A stretch of DNA of 64,000 bases from Cobetia sp. L2A1 (GTDB taxonomy: Bacteria; Pseudomonadota; Gammaproteobacteria; Pseudomonadales; Halomonadaceae): NCBI RefSeq assembly GCF_009796845.1, contig NZ_CP047025.1, forward strand, positions 744,001-808,000, given 5' to 3'. A program made the translations under genes and the position numbers. This document shows positions 56,478 to 64,000 of the stretch, in pieces (positions within the stretch are counted from its first letter, which is position 1; every line of letters begins with the position of its first letter). Below the pieces are notes generated by a model. That model saw only the letters and a list, made by a program, of their open reading frames with translations. It made no database searches and was not told the DNA's origin.

Positions 56478-57062
56478 TTAGTTTTCCTTGCTGGCATTGG
56501 TGCCGCGCGGCGTCAGCGTCATGTGCACACGAGAACTGCCGTCGGTCTTCTGCGTGGTATCACTGCTGTTATTGGCATTGACCTGACGCTTGTCGAGGAA
56601 ATACTCCACGTAACCGCCTTCGAAGGTGTCAGCATCTTTTTCGAGGCGCGCATTGCCTACCAGCTCCACCCGACGCTCCAGCGCGTGATAGAGAATGGTA
56701 TCCGCCCACCCCTTGACCAGCTTTTCGTTCGGGTTGGGTTGTTGTTCCATATAGGCTCGCTTGCCTGTTGCCTTGACCAGAGATATCTCGCCACTCTTGG
56801 CACGGCTGATGTCAACACGACTGGCATCCAGTTTCATGCTGCCTTGTCGCATTTCGACACTGCCGGTATAGACAGCAGTACCCGCCTTGTCATCCAGCGA
56901 CAGGGAATCGGCGGCGATGTCGATACGCTGATTGGCATCACTGTCGAGCGCCAGTGCTGTTGGTGCAGCCATGGACATGCCAAGCGCCAGGCATAGGGCC
57001 ATGGCACTGGTGTTGAGGGTGTGGCGCCAGGCCGACAAGGGCTTGAGAGTCGTTGAAGTCAT
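56478..57062 (-). CDS. lptA: Periplasmic LPS transport protein LptA
   Basis: This 194-residue beta-jellyroll protein forms the periplasmic bridge for lipopolysaccharide. A signal peptide of about 38 residues ends TALALD. The core shows IDIAADSLSLDDKAGTAVYTGSVEMRQGSMKLDASRV, as expected for the OstA domain. AAGGAG at 7 bases supports the ATG at 57062 over that at 57107. It lies 132 bases after lptC, so its expression may be partly independent. Confidence 0.93.
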   Translation of the reverse strand: MTSTTLKPLSAWRHTLNTSAMALCLALGMSMAAPTALALDSDANQRIDIAADSLSLDDKAGTAVYTGSVEMRQGSMKLDASRVDISRAKSGEISLVKATGKRAYMEQQPNPNEKLVKGWADTILYHALERRVELVGNARLEKDADTFEGGYVEYFLDKRQVNANNSSDTTQKTDGSSRVHMTLTPRGTNASKEN

Positions 57063-57194
57063 GGGATGCTCCTTGGCAGAACTGGGTATGTCTTCTCGAT
57101 CGGACATGCTGTCGGGAAGCAGGGAATGGGGGTTATCAGGCTGGCAGCGTACGTCAGCAACTCGTTACGCCAATCATGTGCCAGGAGATAGTGA

Positions 57195-57881
57195 CTACTG
57201 ACTGGCTGAAGGTGCAGCTTCGAAGGTGCTGTTGATGCGCTCTTCGCTATCGGTTGAGGCAGCATCGCTATCGTCGTCGATTTGCTCTGCTTCCTTGCTG
57301 GCTGCGCTCTTGCCCTTACCAGGCTGGAGCGTACCGCGGACACGACCGTCCAGCACAGCGGAGTCCTTGGATAAGTCCGCACTGAAGCTGTTGCTTTCGA
57401 TCTGCTGACCATTCTGGGTAATGATGACGGGGACGTCGCTCCAGGCGCGGTTCTGTTCGCGGCTGTAGTTCAGTACGTCCGTATTCAATGTCCAGGCATC
57501 GGAAGGCTGGCGCAATGTGGCGTCACCCTCTAGCGTGAAGGTGTCTCCACCGGCGCTGAGAATGCCGCGCTTGCCAGTGGCATACCAACGCCGGTCTTCG
57601 CTATCGTTGGTGCGAATCTTGGGTGCCTCGGCGTAGGTAACGTCATCCTCGGGCGTATGTTCGATGCGCGGGGAGGTCATGGCCTGAAAAGGCACACCCC
57701 GCGCATCGAAGCGTGTCATGTCAGCCCCGTCGAGATAGTAGTCCGGCTCATCACTGTTGGCCTGTGTGTCTACGGCGGATTCAAGGCTGTTGCGCTGCTC
57801 GATCAGGGCGAGTACGCCCCCGACCAGCAGCAATAGCAGCAGCAACCACAAGCGCGGAGAAGGACGGGGCAGACGTAACAT
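57195..57881 (-). CDS. lptC: LPS export protein LptC
   Basis: This 228-residue bitopic inner-membrane protein connects LptBFG to LptA. One N-terminal membrane span (LWLLLLLLLVGGVLALI, about 11-27) is followed by a periplasmic OstA-like domain with GVPFQAMTSPRIEHTPEDDVTYAEAPKI. The C-terminal 45 residues are polar and low-complexity, longer than in E. coli LptC (191 residues). It overlaps the kdsC stop by one base. Confidence 0.9.
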   Translation of the reverse strand: MLRLPRPSPRLWLLLLLLLVGGVLALIEQRNSLESAVDTQANSDEPDYYLDGADMTRFDARGVPFQAMTSPRIEHTPEDDVTYAEAPKIRTNDSEDRRWYATGKRGILSAGGDTFTLEGDATLRQPSDAWTLNTDVLNYSREQNRAWSDVPVIITQNGQQIESNSFSADLSKDSAVLDGRVRGTLQPGKGKSAASKEAEQIDDDSDAASTDSEERINSTFEAAPSASQ

Positions 57882-58450
57882 CAGGCGCGCGACCCCTGTA
57901 GATAGGTATCCAGTACTGACGCCCAGTGTCCCTGCGCCTTGAGCAGTAGATCACAGATCTCGCGCACGGCGCCGTCGCCGCCCTGGCGAGTCGTCACCCA
58001 GTTGGCTTCGCTCAATACATAGGGCATGGCATTGGGCACACTGATGCCAAGCCCGACGCGACGGATGGCTTCGCGATCTGGCAGGTCGTCACCACAGTAG
58101 GCGACCTGATCGAGCTCGATATCGTTATCACGGCACAGCTGAGTGAGTGCGACCAGCTTGTCCTCGCGCCCCTGGATGACATCATGAATGCCGAGTTCCT
58201 TGGCGCGTCGCTCTACCATTGGTGACGTGCGTCCGGTAATCAGCGCGACAAGGATACCACTGCGCAGAATCAGTTTGAGACCATGGCCATCCTGGACGTG
58301 AAAGCTCTTGGTTTCCACGCCATTGGCGTCATAGTGCAGATGATTGTCAGTCAGCACCCCATCCACATCCAATGCCAACAAGCGTACGTGACGCGCACGA
58401 TCGATGATGTCCTGTGGATAGTCTTCCGGCAGGAAAATGTTCTCATTCAT
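57881..58450 (-). CDS. kdsC: 3-deoxy-manno-octulosonate-8-phosphate phosphatase
   Basis: This 189-residue HAD-superfamily phosphatase makes Kdo from Kdo-8-phosphate for the LPS inner core. The nucleophile motif LALDVDGVLTDN has Asp28 and Asp30, and the Asp pair is in YCGDDLPDREAI. GAGGAG lies before the ATG at 58450; earlier in-frame ATGs give a non-conserved leader. It follows kdsD by about 150 bases. Confidence 0.94.
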   Translation of the reverse strand: MNENIFLPEDYPQDIIDRARHVRLLALDVDGVLTDNHLHYDANGVETKSFHVQDGHGLKLILRSGILVALITGRTSPMVERRAKELGIHDVIQGREDKLVALTQLCRDNDIELDQVAYCGDDLPDREAIRRVGLGISVPNAMPYVLSEANWVTTRQGGDGAVREICDLLLKAQGHWASVLDTYLQGSRA

Positions 58451-58601
58451 GATGTTTCTCCTCGCACTCCGTGCGTACTTGGCGCTGCCCCGTGAACGGC
58501 TGATGGCTTGGTGAAGCATGGTAGCTGCACGTGGTGGCCGTGATGACATCGATCTCTGCATCATATTGATGCCTTGGAAGACAGCACTCACGCCCAGTGG
58601 T

Positions 58602-59612
58602 TCAGATCACGCCGCTGGCCAGCAGGCCGTGCATATGGATTGCCCCGATAGGGTGCTCATCCTCATCACAGACTACCAGAACGCTGATACGGTTTTCTTC
58701 CATGATGCGTACCGCCTCTGCGGCCAGCATGCTGGCACGGATGGTCTTGCCGCCGCGTGTCATGACATCATCGACCTTGAGCGCGCGTAGATCGCCATGT
58801 TGATCCAGTGTGCGGCGCAGGTCACCATCGGTATAGACGCCGACCAGATGTTCGTCTGCATCAATGACGCAGGTAAAGCCCATGCCCTGTCGAGTGATCT
58901 CGAGCAGTGCGTCGCGCAGTGGACTGCCTAGTGCCACACGTGGCAGGTCATTGCCCTTGTGCATCACGTCCTGAACGCGCAACAACAGGCGGCGACCAAG
59001 GGTGCCCCCCGGATGCGAGAGGGCAAATTCTTCGGCAGTGAAGCCGCGTGCTTCAAGTAGCGCCACAGCAAGCGCATCACCCATGACCAGTGCAGCGGTT
59101 GTCGAAGCCGTTGGCGCCAGATTCAGCGGGCAGGCTTCCTGCGCAACACTCGTATCCAGATGTGCATCGGCATCACGCGCCAGTGTCGAGCCTGGCTTGC
59201 CGGTCATCGATACCAGCGGTGTCCCCATGCGCTTGAGCAGCGGCAGCAGGGCGGTTACTTCAGCCGTCTCGCCAGAGTTGGACAATGCCAGCACCACGTC
59301 GGCCGGTGTGATCATGCCGAGATCGCCATGACTGGCTTCGCCCGGATGCACAAAGAAGGCAGGGGTGCCGGTACTGGCCAGTGTCGCGGCGATCTTGCTC
59401 GCAATATGGCCTGACTTGCCCATGCCGGTGACGATGACACGGCCTTGCGTGGCCAGCATCAATTTACAGGCGCTATCGAAGTCCGCATCGAGTTGATGTT
59501 CGAGCGCGAGGATAGCAGCGCCCTCAATCGCGAAGGTGCGTCGTGCACTAGCGCGAAAATCGGTGTCGGCGGCACTGGGCGTGGCGTGCTGGGTGCTGAA
59601 AGACTCGGTCAT
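58602..59612 (-). CDS. kdsD: Arabinose-5-phosphate isomerase
   Basis: This 336-residue enzyme interconverts ribulose 5-phosphate and arabinose 5-phosphate, the Kdo precursor. An N-terminal SIS sugar-isomerase domain (TGMGKSGHIASKIAATLASTG, FFVHPGEASHGDLGM, ALSNSGETAEV) is joined to two CBS domains (from about residue 205, ending AAEAVRIMEENRISVLVV). The ATG at 59612 is chosen by homology. It is the first committed enzyme of the Kdo pathway and lies in the same cluster as kdsC. Confidence 0.95.
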   Translation of the reverse strand: MTESFSTQHATPSAADTDFRASARRTFAIEGAAILALEHQLDADFDSACKLMLATQGRVIVTGMGKSGHIASKIAATLASTGTPAFFVHPGEASHGDLGMITPADVVLALSNSGETAEVTALLPLLKRMGTPLVSMTGKPGSTLARDADAHLDTSVAQEACPLNLAPTASTTAALVMGDALAVALLEARGFTAEEFALSHPGGTLGRRLLLRVQDVMHKGNDLPRVALGSPLRDALLEITRQGMGFTCVIDADEHLVGVYTDGDLRRTLDQHGDLRALKVDDVMTRGGKTIRASMLAAEAVRIMEENRISVLVVCDEDEHPIGAIHMHGLLASGVI

Positions 59613-59701
59613 GATCAGATTGTTGCCTGTGTGTGGCCAGGACTCAAGCCGTGCGAGAAGCGTGCCTTCCCCCACACGGCGATGATGGAGATTGTGCTGA
59701 A

Positions 59702-60646
59702 TCAGCTAGTCAGACTGAAGGCCAACCAGGCGGTGTAGGCCAGGTAGCTGCCGAGTAGAATGGCACCGGGGCCGCGTCCGATCTTGCCGCGACGCTGCCA
59801 GACAAGTAGAGCGGCCAATAGCAGGGTCAGCCCCAGCATGACCGGGTAGTCACGACTGATGGCGCTGCCATCGACAAGGCCCGGTGCTATCAGACCTGGC
59901 ATCGGCAATACCGCCAGGATATTGAAGAGGTTGGAGCCGATGATGTTACCGATCGCGATATCGTGGTGACGCTTGAGTGCACTGGCGACACTGGCAGCCA
60001 GTTCTGGAAGGCTGGTGCCGATGGCGATGACGGTCAGACCAATGATCAGATCAGGCACGCCGAGCGCTTCAGCGATGTCGGTGGCACCCCATACCAGCGC
60101 ATGTGAGCTGGCGATCAGGACTGCCAGGCCGACAAGCAGCCAGAAGATGGCGCGCCCAGCTGTCATGTCGGGAATCTCGTCGTCGGTTCCTTCTTCGCTC
60201 GCTGTATCTCCCTTGAATAACCATACGATCGTGAAGACCAGCAGTGCCAGCAGCAGGATGCCATCAATACGGCTCAAGGCGCTGTCGGACAGGGCGTATC
60301 CCGCCAGTGCAGTAGCTGCCAGCAATAGCGGCAATTCGCGGCGTACCAGTCCAAAGTGCACTGGAATCGGTGCGACCAGTGCTGTCACCCCCAGTACCAT
60401 GCCGATGTTGGCAATGTTGGAGCCTAGGGCGTTACCTGTCGCGATATCCGGGGTGCCATCGAGAGATGCCATGATGGAGACGACGATTTCCGGCGCTGAG
60501 GTCCCGACGGAGACGATGGTCATCCCGATCAGCAGTTTGCTCATGCCGGCACGGCGGGCTGTGGCGGCAGCGCCATCGACGAAACGGTCAGCGCTCCAGA
60601 CAAGGCCGATCAGGCCAAGAACGATTGCAAGAATGGGATATAGCAT
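59702..60646 (-). CDS. yrbG: Calcium/sodium antiporter YrbG (CaCA family)
   Basis: This 314-residue membrane protein has about ten hydrophobic segments in two inverted halves. The alpha repeats TSAPEIVVSIMASLDGTPDIATGNALGSNIANIG and GTSLPELAASVASALKRHHDIAIGNIIGSNLFNIL contain the ion-binding Glu/Ser/Asn residues of K+-independent Na+/Ca2+ exchangers. The ATG at 60646 starts MLYPILAIVLGL. It is divergent from mlaF, an arrangement shared with E. coli and Pseudomonas. Confidence 0.93.
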   Translation of the reverse strand: MLYPILAIVLGLIGLVWSADRFVDGAAATARRAGMSKLLIGMTIVSVGTSAPEIVVSIMASLDGTPDIATGNALGSNIANIGMVLGVTALVAPIPVHFGLVRRELPLLLAATALAGYALSDSALSRIDGILLLALLVFTIVWLFKGDTASEEGTDDEIPDMTAGRAIFWLLVGLAVLIASSHALVWGATDIAEALGVPDLIIGLTVIAIGTSLPELAASVASALKRHHDIAIGNIIGSNLFNILAVLPMPGLIAPGLVDGSAISRDYPVMLGLTLLLAALLVWQRRGKIGRGPGAILLGSYLAYTAWLAFSLTS

Positions 60647-60898
60647 CTGGACTCTCGAAGTAGGAGGTAGGGCAGTGGATATCGCCGGGAACCGCGTCAT
60701 TAAACGCATCCCCTAGAGGCTTTGCAAGGTAACGGGGTGCATCACTGACGTATGAGACTGGCGGCAGGGGGGTGGGTTCGGATACGATGTTCGCTAACTA
60801 ACTTGATCCTTGGATCTCATGACTCGGACATTCGGCGTGATTACGAGCTGCAAGCGATTTGCTCTGCGTGTCGATATTCCCTCACAGCGGATGCTTTT

Positions 60899-61846
60899 AT
60901 GACTGAATTGCCCGGTCAGACCGCAACACCGGCCGATATGAACGGCCAGGGTGCGGGCGACCAGGATGCATCGCCATCCTCCATGGGCGCGGGAAGCGGC
61001 ATTGATCTCGATGATGCGCTGATTCGTGTCGAAGGCTTGCGTTTTACCCGGGGCGAACGCGAAATTTTCTCCGGTATCGATATCAAGGTTCCCCGCGGCA
61101 AGATTACCGCCATCATGGGCCCCTCCGGGACGGGCAAGACCACGCTTCTCAAGCTGATCGGCGGACAGTTGACGCCCTCCGCAGGGCGCGTCGACATTGC
61201 AGGGCAAGAGGTACATGCCTTGTCGCGTCGCGAGCTCTTCCGCATGCGTCGCCGCATGGGCATGCTATTTCAGAGCGGTGCATTGTTTTCTGACCTCAGT
61301 GTGTTCGAGAACGTGGCCTTCCCGCTGCGTGTGCACACTGACCTCCCCGACGCGATGATTCGTGACATCGTGCTGATCAAGCTTGAATCTGTTGGCTTGC
61401 GAGGTGCGCGGGAGCTGATGCCAGCTGAGCTTTCCGGTGGCATGACGCGGCGTGTCGCATTGGCACGTGCCATTGCGCTGGATCCTGATCTGATCATGTA
61501 TGACGAGCCGTTTGCCGGACAGGACCCCATCTCTATGGGGGTGCTGGTTAACTTGATTCGTCGCCTCAACGATGCATTGAGCATGACAGCATTGGTCGTT
61601 TCCCACGATATCAAGGAAACGCTGACCATCGCCGATTATGTCTATGTCATTGCCGACGGCAAGGTGATGGCACAAGGGACGCCTGCAGAACTTGATGCCG
61701 ATGCAGATCCCCGCGTGGCTCAGTTCATTCACGGTAAGCCCGATGGGCCGGTTCCGTTTCACTATCCCGCGCCGGACTTTGCAGACGATATTCTCGATGG
61801 GCATGAGCCGTCATCGGAGTCATCAAGCAGGAGGCAGTCGTCATGA
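60899..61846 (+). CDS. mlaF: Phospholipid ABC transporter ATP-binding protein MlaF
   Basis: This ATPase of about 315 residues drives the MlaFEDB complex, which moves phospholipids between the inner membrane and MlaC to keep outer-membrane asymmetry. It has [37 protein letters not shown] (Walker A), [21 protein letters not shown], the MlaF-type signature [15 protein letters not shown] and [15 protein letters not shown] disordered N-terminal extension of about 30 residues precedes the conserved core; internal ATGs at 60938 and 60974 are alternatives. The stop overlaps mlaE (ATGA). Confidence 0.94.
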   Translation: MTELPGQTATPADMNGQGAGDQDASPSSMGAGSGIDLDDALIRVEGLRFTRGEREIFSGIDIKVPRGKITAIMGPSGTGKTTLLKLIGGQLTPSAGRVDIAGQEVHALSRRELFRMRRRMGMLFQSGALFSDLSVFENVAFPLRVHTDLPDAMIRDIVLIKLESVGLRGARELMPAELSGGMTRRVALARAIALDPDLIMYDEPFAGQDPISMGVLVNLIRRLNDALSMTALVVSHDIKETLTIADYVYVIADGKVMAQGTPAELDADADPRVAQFIHGKPDGPVPFHYPAPDFADDILDGHEPSSESSSRRQSS

Positions 61847-62646
61847 GTGCGCTGAATCGTGGGCTGCTGGGCTCCATCACTTCACTGGGCCGTGGCAGTA
61901 TTGATGTCATTGCGGCCGTCGGTCGCGCTGGCATGTTGCTGGTACAGGCCGGTGTCGGCATTCCTTCCCGTGAAGGTATCGGGCTGTGGGTGCGGCAGAT
62001 GCACTTCGTGGGGGTGTTGTCGCTGGCTATCGTGTTGGTGTCGGGACTGTTCATCGGCATGGTGCTGGCGCTTCAGGGGTACACCATTCTAGTGGGCTTT
62101 GGTGCCGAAGAAGCGCTTGGTCAGATGGTCTCGCTGTCGCTATTGCGAGAGCTGGCCCCTGTTGTGGCAGCGTTGCTGTTCGCAGGGCGTGCCGGCTCTG
62201 CGCTGACGGCCGAGATTGGTCTGATGAAGGCGACTGAGCAGCTGACCAGCATGGAGATGATCGGGGTCGATCCCCTGAAGCGTATCGTCGCACCGCGGCT
62301 ATGGGCTGGCTTTGTTTCTCTGCCGCTGCTGACCATCGGCTTCAGTGTTGTCGGTATCTGGGGTGGCAAGCTGGTCGGTGTCGACTGGCTCGGCATCTAT
62401 GAAGGGGCCTACTGGAGCAGCATGCAGTCGAATGTCGATTTTGTCGGTGATGTCATGAATGGCGTCGTCAAGTCACTGGTCTTCGGATTGGTGGTGAGCT
62501 GGATCGCCGTCTTCCAGGGCTACGACCTGATTCCGACCTCGGAAGGCATTTCACGCGCGACCACACGTACTGTGGTTTATTCATCGCTGGCGGTGCTGGG
62601 GCTCGATTTCGTCCTGACTGCCGTCATGTTTGGAGATATTGGATGA
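61843..62646 (+). CDS. mlaE: Phospholipid ABC transporter permease MlaE
   Basis: This 267-residue permease forms the membrane dimer of the Mla complex. It has five or six hydrophobic segments and the family motif [64 protein letters not shown] and a conserved C-terminal [27 protein letters not shown] lies 8 bases before the ATG. It overlaps mlaF and mlaD by 4 bases each. Confidence 0.96.
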   Translation: MSALNRGLLGSITSLGRGSIDVIAAVGRAGMLLVQAGVGIPSREGIGLWVRQMHFVGVLSLAIVLVSGLFIGMVLALQGYTILVGFGAEEALGQMVSLSLLRELAPVVAALLFAGRAGSALTAEIGLMKATEQLTSMEMIGVDPLKRIVAPRLWAGFVSLPLLTIGFSVVGIWGGKLVGVDWLGIYEGAYWSSMQSNVDFVGDVMNGVVKSLVFGLVVSWIAVFQGYDLIPTSEGISRATTRTVVYSSLAVLGLDFVLTAVMFGDIG

Positions 62647-63107
62647 AACGTACCCGCATGGTCGAATTTGGCGTGGGCCTGTTTATACTCGCCGGTTTTC
62701 TGGGCATGGTGTTTCTGGGCCTGCGTGTCAGCGGGGTTACGTTCCAGCAAGCGGACGACACCTTCGTGCTCAATGCCAACTTTTCAGGGATAGGAAGCCT
62801 CAAGGCGCGGTCAAAGATCACCATGGCAGGTGTTGCCGTCGGTAGCGTCGAAAGTATCGCATTGGATCCGAAGTGGTTCGATGCGCGTGTCACCATGAAG
62901 CTGGACAGCAGTCTCAAGGGTAAATTGTCCAAGGACACCACGGCTGCCGTCCTGACCTCAGGTCTGTTGGGTGAGCAGTATATTGGCCTCAGTACCGGAG
63001 GAGATCCCGAAATGCTGAAAGATGGCGATACCATTCGCGACACCCAGTCGGCGCTAGTGCTGGAAGAGTTGATCCAGCAGTTCGTCTCCAATTTCTCGAA
63101 GAATTGA
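62643..63107 (+). CDS. mlaD: MCE-domain lipid-binding protein MlaD
   Basis: This 154-residue protein has one N-terminal membrane span ([19 protein letters not shown]) and a single periplasmic MCE domain ([29 protein letters not shown]). It forms a hexameric ring around a lipid channel above MlaE. GGAG lies 7-8 bases before the ATG. Length is near that of E. coli MlaD (183), with a shorter C-terminus. Confidence 0.95.
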   Translation: MKRTRMVEFGVGLFILAGFLGMVFLGLRVSGVTFQQADDTFVLNANFSGIGSLKARSKITMAGVAVGSVESIALDPKWFDARVTMKLDSSLKGKLSKDTTAAVLTSGLLGEQYIGLSTGGDPEMLKDGDTIRDTQSALVLEELIQQFVSNFSKN

Positions 63108-63183
63108 TTCGGGTATTTCTCGAAACGCTGACGCAATCCTGACTCGCCGTTCGCGCGATGCACACTTTCAAGGAGCAAACCTG

Positions 63184-63855
63184 ATGACCTATTTCCTCAA
63201 GCAGCTGATTCGTCCGCTGAGCGTGCTTAGCCTGTCGGCCCTGATGGCAATGAGCCCGCTGGCACTCGCTGCTTCTCAAGAACCTGACGTGTTGGTGCGT
63301 GATACTGTCGAAGGGTTGACCAAGACCATCGATAGCCGTGAAAGCTATTACAAGGATCATATCGAAGAGCTGGAAGGGCTGGTCGATACTGCGCTGGAGC
63401 CTGTCGTCGATTATCGCTATATCGCTGCCAGTGTGATGGGCAAGTACTTCAAGGCTGCCTCGCCGTCGCAGCGTACTGAATTTTCCAAGGTCTTCCACGA
63501 CACGCTGATCGGCACCTATGCCAAGGGTCTGGTGAGCTTCGATTACGCCAAGCTTGAAGTGAAGGATAGCGACGGTGATCGTCGTTACGAAGATCAGGAC
63601 ACTGTCTACATGGACGTGATCGATACCAAGGGCAAGGTCTATCCGGTCGCCTACTCCATGCGTCTGCGTAACGATGAATGGAAGGTAGTCAATGTCATCG
63701 TCAATGGCGTCAATCTGGGGCTGACCTTCCGTAATCAGTTCGATCAAGCCATGCGTGACAATGGTCGCGATATTGATGCTGTGATCCACGGTTGGCAGCC
63801 TGATGTCGATCTCGACAAGACGGCTGCGGAGGACAAGGGCAACAGCAAGAGCTGA
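63184..63855 (+). CDS. mlaC: Periplasmic phospholipid-binding protein MlaC
   Basis: This 223-residue shuttle carries phospholipids between the outer-membrane MlaA complex and MlaFEDB. A signal peptide (about 29 residues, ending PLALA-A) precedes the Tgt2/MlaC domain with LVDTALEPVVDYRYIAASVMGKYFKAASPSQRTEF, DTVYMDVIDTKGKVYPVAYSM and VVNVIVNGVNLGLTFRNQF. AAGGAG lies 9-10 bases before the ATG. It is 76 bases after mlaD and is probably in the same operon. Confidence 0.95.
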   Translation: MTYFLKQLIRPLSVLSLSALMAMSPLALAASQEPDVLVRDTVEGLTKTIDSRESYYKDHIEELEGLVDTALEPVVDYRYIAASVMGKYFKAASPSQRTEFSKVFHDTLIGTYAKGLVSFDYAKLEVKDSDGDRRYEDQDTVYMDVIDTKGKVYPVAYSMRLRNDEWKVVNVIVNGVNLGLTFRNQFDQAMRDNGRDIDAVIHGWQPDVDLDKTAAEDKGNSKS

Positions 63856-63872
63856 GTCCTGTCAGTGGCGAT

Positions 63873-64000
63873 ATGACCATGAAAACACTCTTTGATAGCG
63901 ATGGTATAAAGCTTGAGGCAGATGATGCCCAGCTGACGCTGGGTGGTCAGCCAGACTTTGACAATGCCGCTGAGCTCGCCGAGGCTGGCAAGAAATGGTT
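63873..64000 (+). CDS. mlaB: STAS-domain protein MlaB, 5' part only
   Basis: The first 42 codons lie in the window; the gene runs off the end. The frame from ATG 63873 reads a short leader, then AQLTLGGQPDFDNAAELAEAGKKW, the beta-alpha start of a STAS domain. Position directly after mlaC and this fold identify MlaB, the cytosolic subunit that stabilises MlaF. A second ATG two codons later is an alternative start. Confidence 0.85.
   Translation, partial: MTMKTLFDSDGIKLEADDAQLTLGGQPDFDNAAELAEAGKKW

Noticed and set aside
62989..63789. A 266-codon minus-strand frame opposite mlaC and mlaD
   Set aside because: It is antisense to two clear Mla genes in an intact operon and has no family resemblance.

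Overview
The window is a gene-dense stretch of gammaproteobacterial chromosome. Gene order (hemA-prfA-prmC, lolB-ispE-tRNA-Gln-prs-rplY-pth-ychF, gatCAB next to mreBCD-maf-rng-yhdP-tldD-pmbA, and npr-rapZ-ptsN-hpf-rpoN-lptB-lptA-lptC-kdsC-kdsD with mlaFEDCB) is the order known from Pseudomonas and the Oceanospirillales. Protein sequences, an estimated GC content of a little under 60% and the NhaC-type antiporter fit a halophilic or marine Halomonadaceae-like organism (inference; no rRNA is present to confirm it). I see no phage, insertion sequence, CRISPR array, toxin-antitoxin pair or rRNA operon.

Layout. 1-2.8 kb: tRNA-Met with a near-consensus promoter and terminator, then a D-amino-acid dehydrogenase gene divergent from a LysR regulator. 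2.8-8.5 kb, minus strand: ychF, pth, rplY, prs, tRNA-Gln, ispE, lolB, followed by a large TPR lipoprotein (to 10.7 kb). 11-16 kb, plus strand: hemA, prfA, prmC, an Lrp-type regulator and moeB. 16.6-32.8 kb: a polyamine uptake and catabolism island. 33-36.4 kb: gatB, gatA, gatC. 36.6-49.6 kb: mreBCD, maf, rng, yhdP, tldD, darP (yjgA) and pmbA. 49.7-60.6 kb, minus strand: mgtE, npr, rapZ, ptsN, hpf, rpoN, lptB, lptA, lptC, kdsC, kdsD, yrbG. 60.9-64 kb: mlaF, mlaE, mlaD, mlaC and the start of mlaB.

The accessory part is the polyamine island. A PotABCD-like ABC importer would bring in putrescine or spermidine. Gamma-glutamylation (two glutamine-synthetase-like ligases), oxidation (two PuuB-like FAD oxidases), aldehyde oxidation (PuuC), glutamyl release (PuuD) and a class III aminotransferase (SpuC-like) would degrade the amine, under a PuuR-like cupin regulator. 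The ligase and oxidase steps are each present twice, and an NhaC-family carrier sits inside the island, so more than one amine is probably handled. The AT-rich divergent region between puuA and puuD carries several inverted repeats and a promoter with a perfect -35 element.

The rest is core cell biology: translation (tRNAs, prfA, prmC, gatCAB, rplY, pth, ychF, hpf), envelope building (lolB, lpt, kds, mla, mre) and the nitrogen-PTS/RpoN regulatory block. The most unusual core-gene observation is mreC: its best-placed Shine-Dalgarno precedes an AUC codon where homologous MreC proteins begin.
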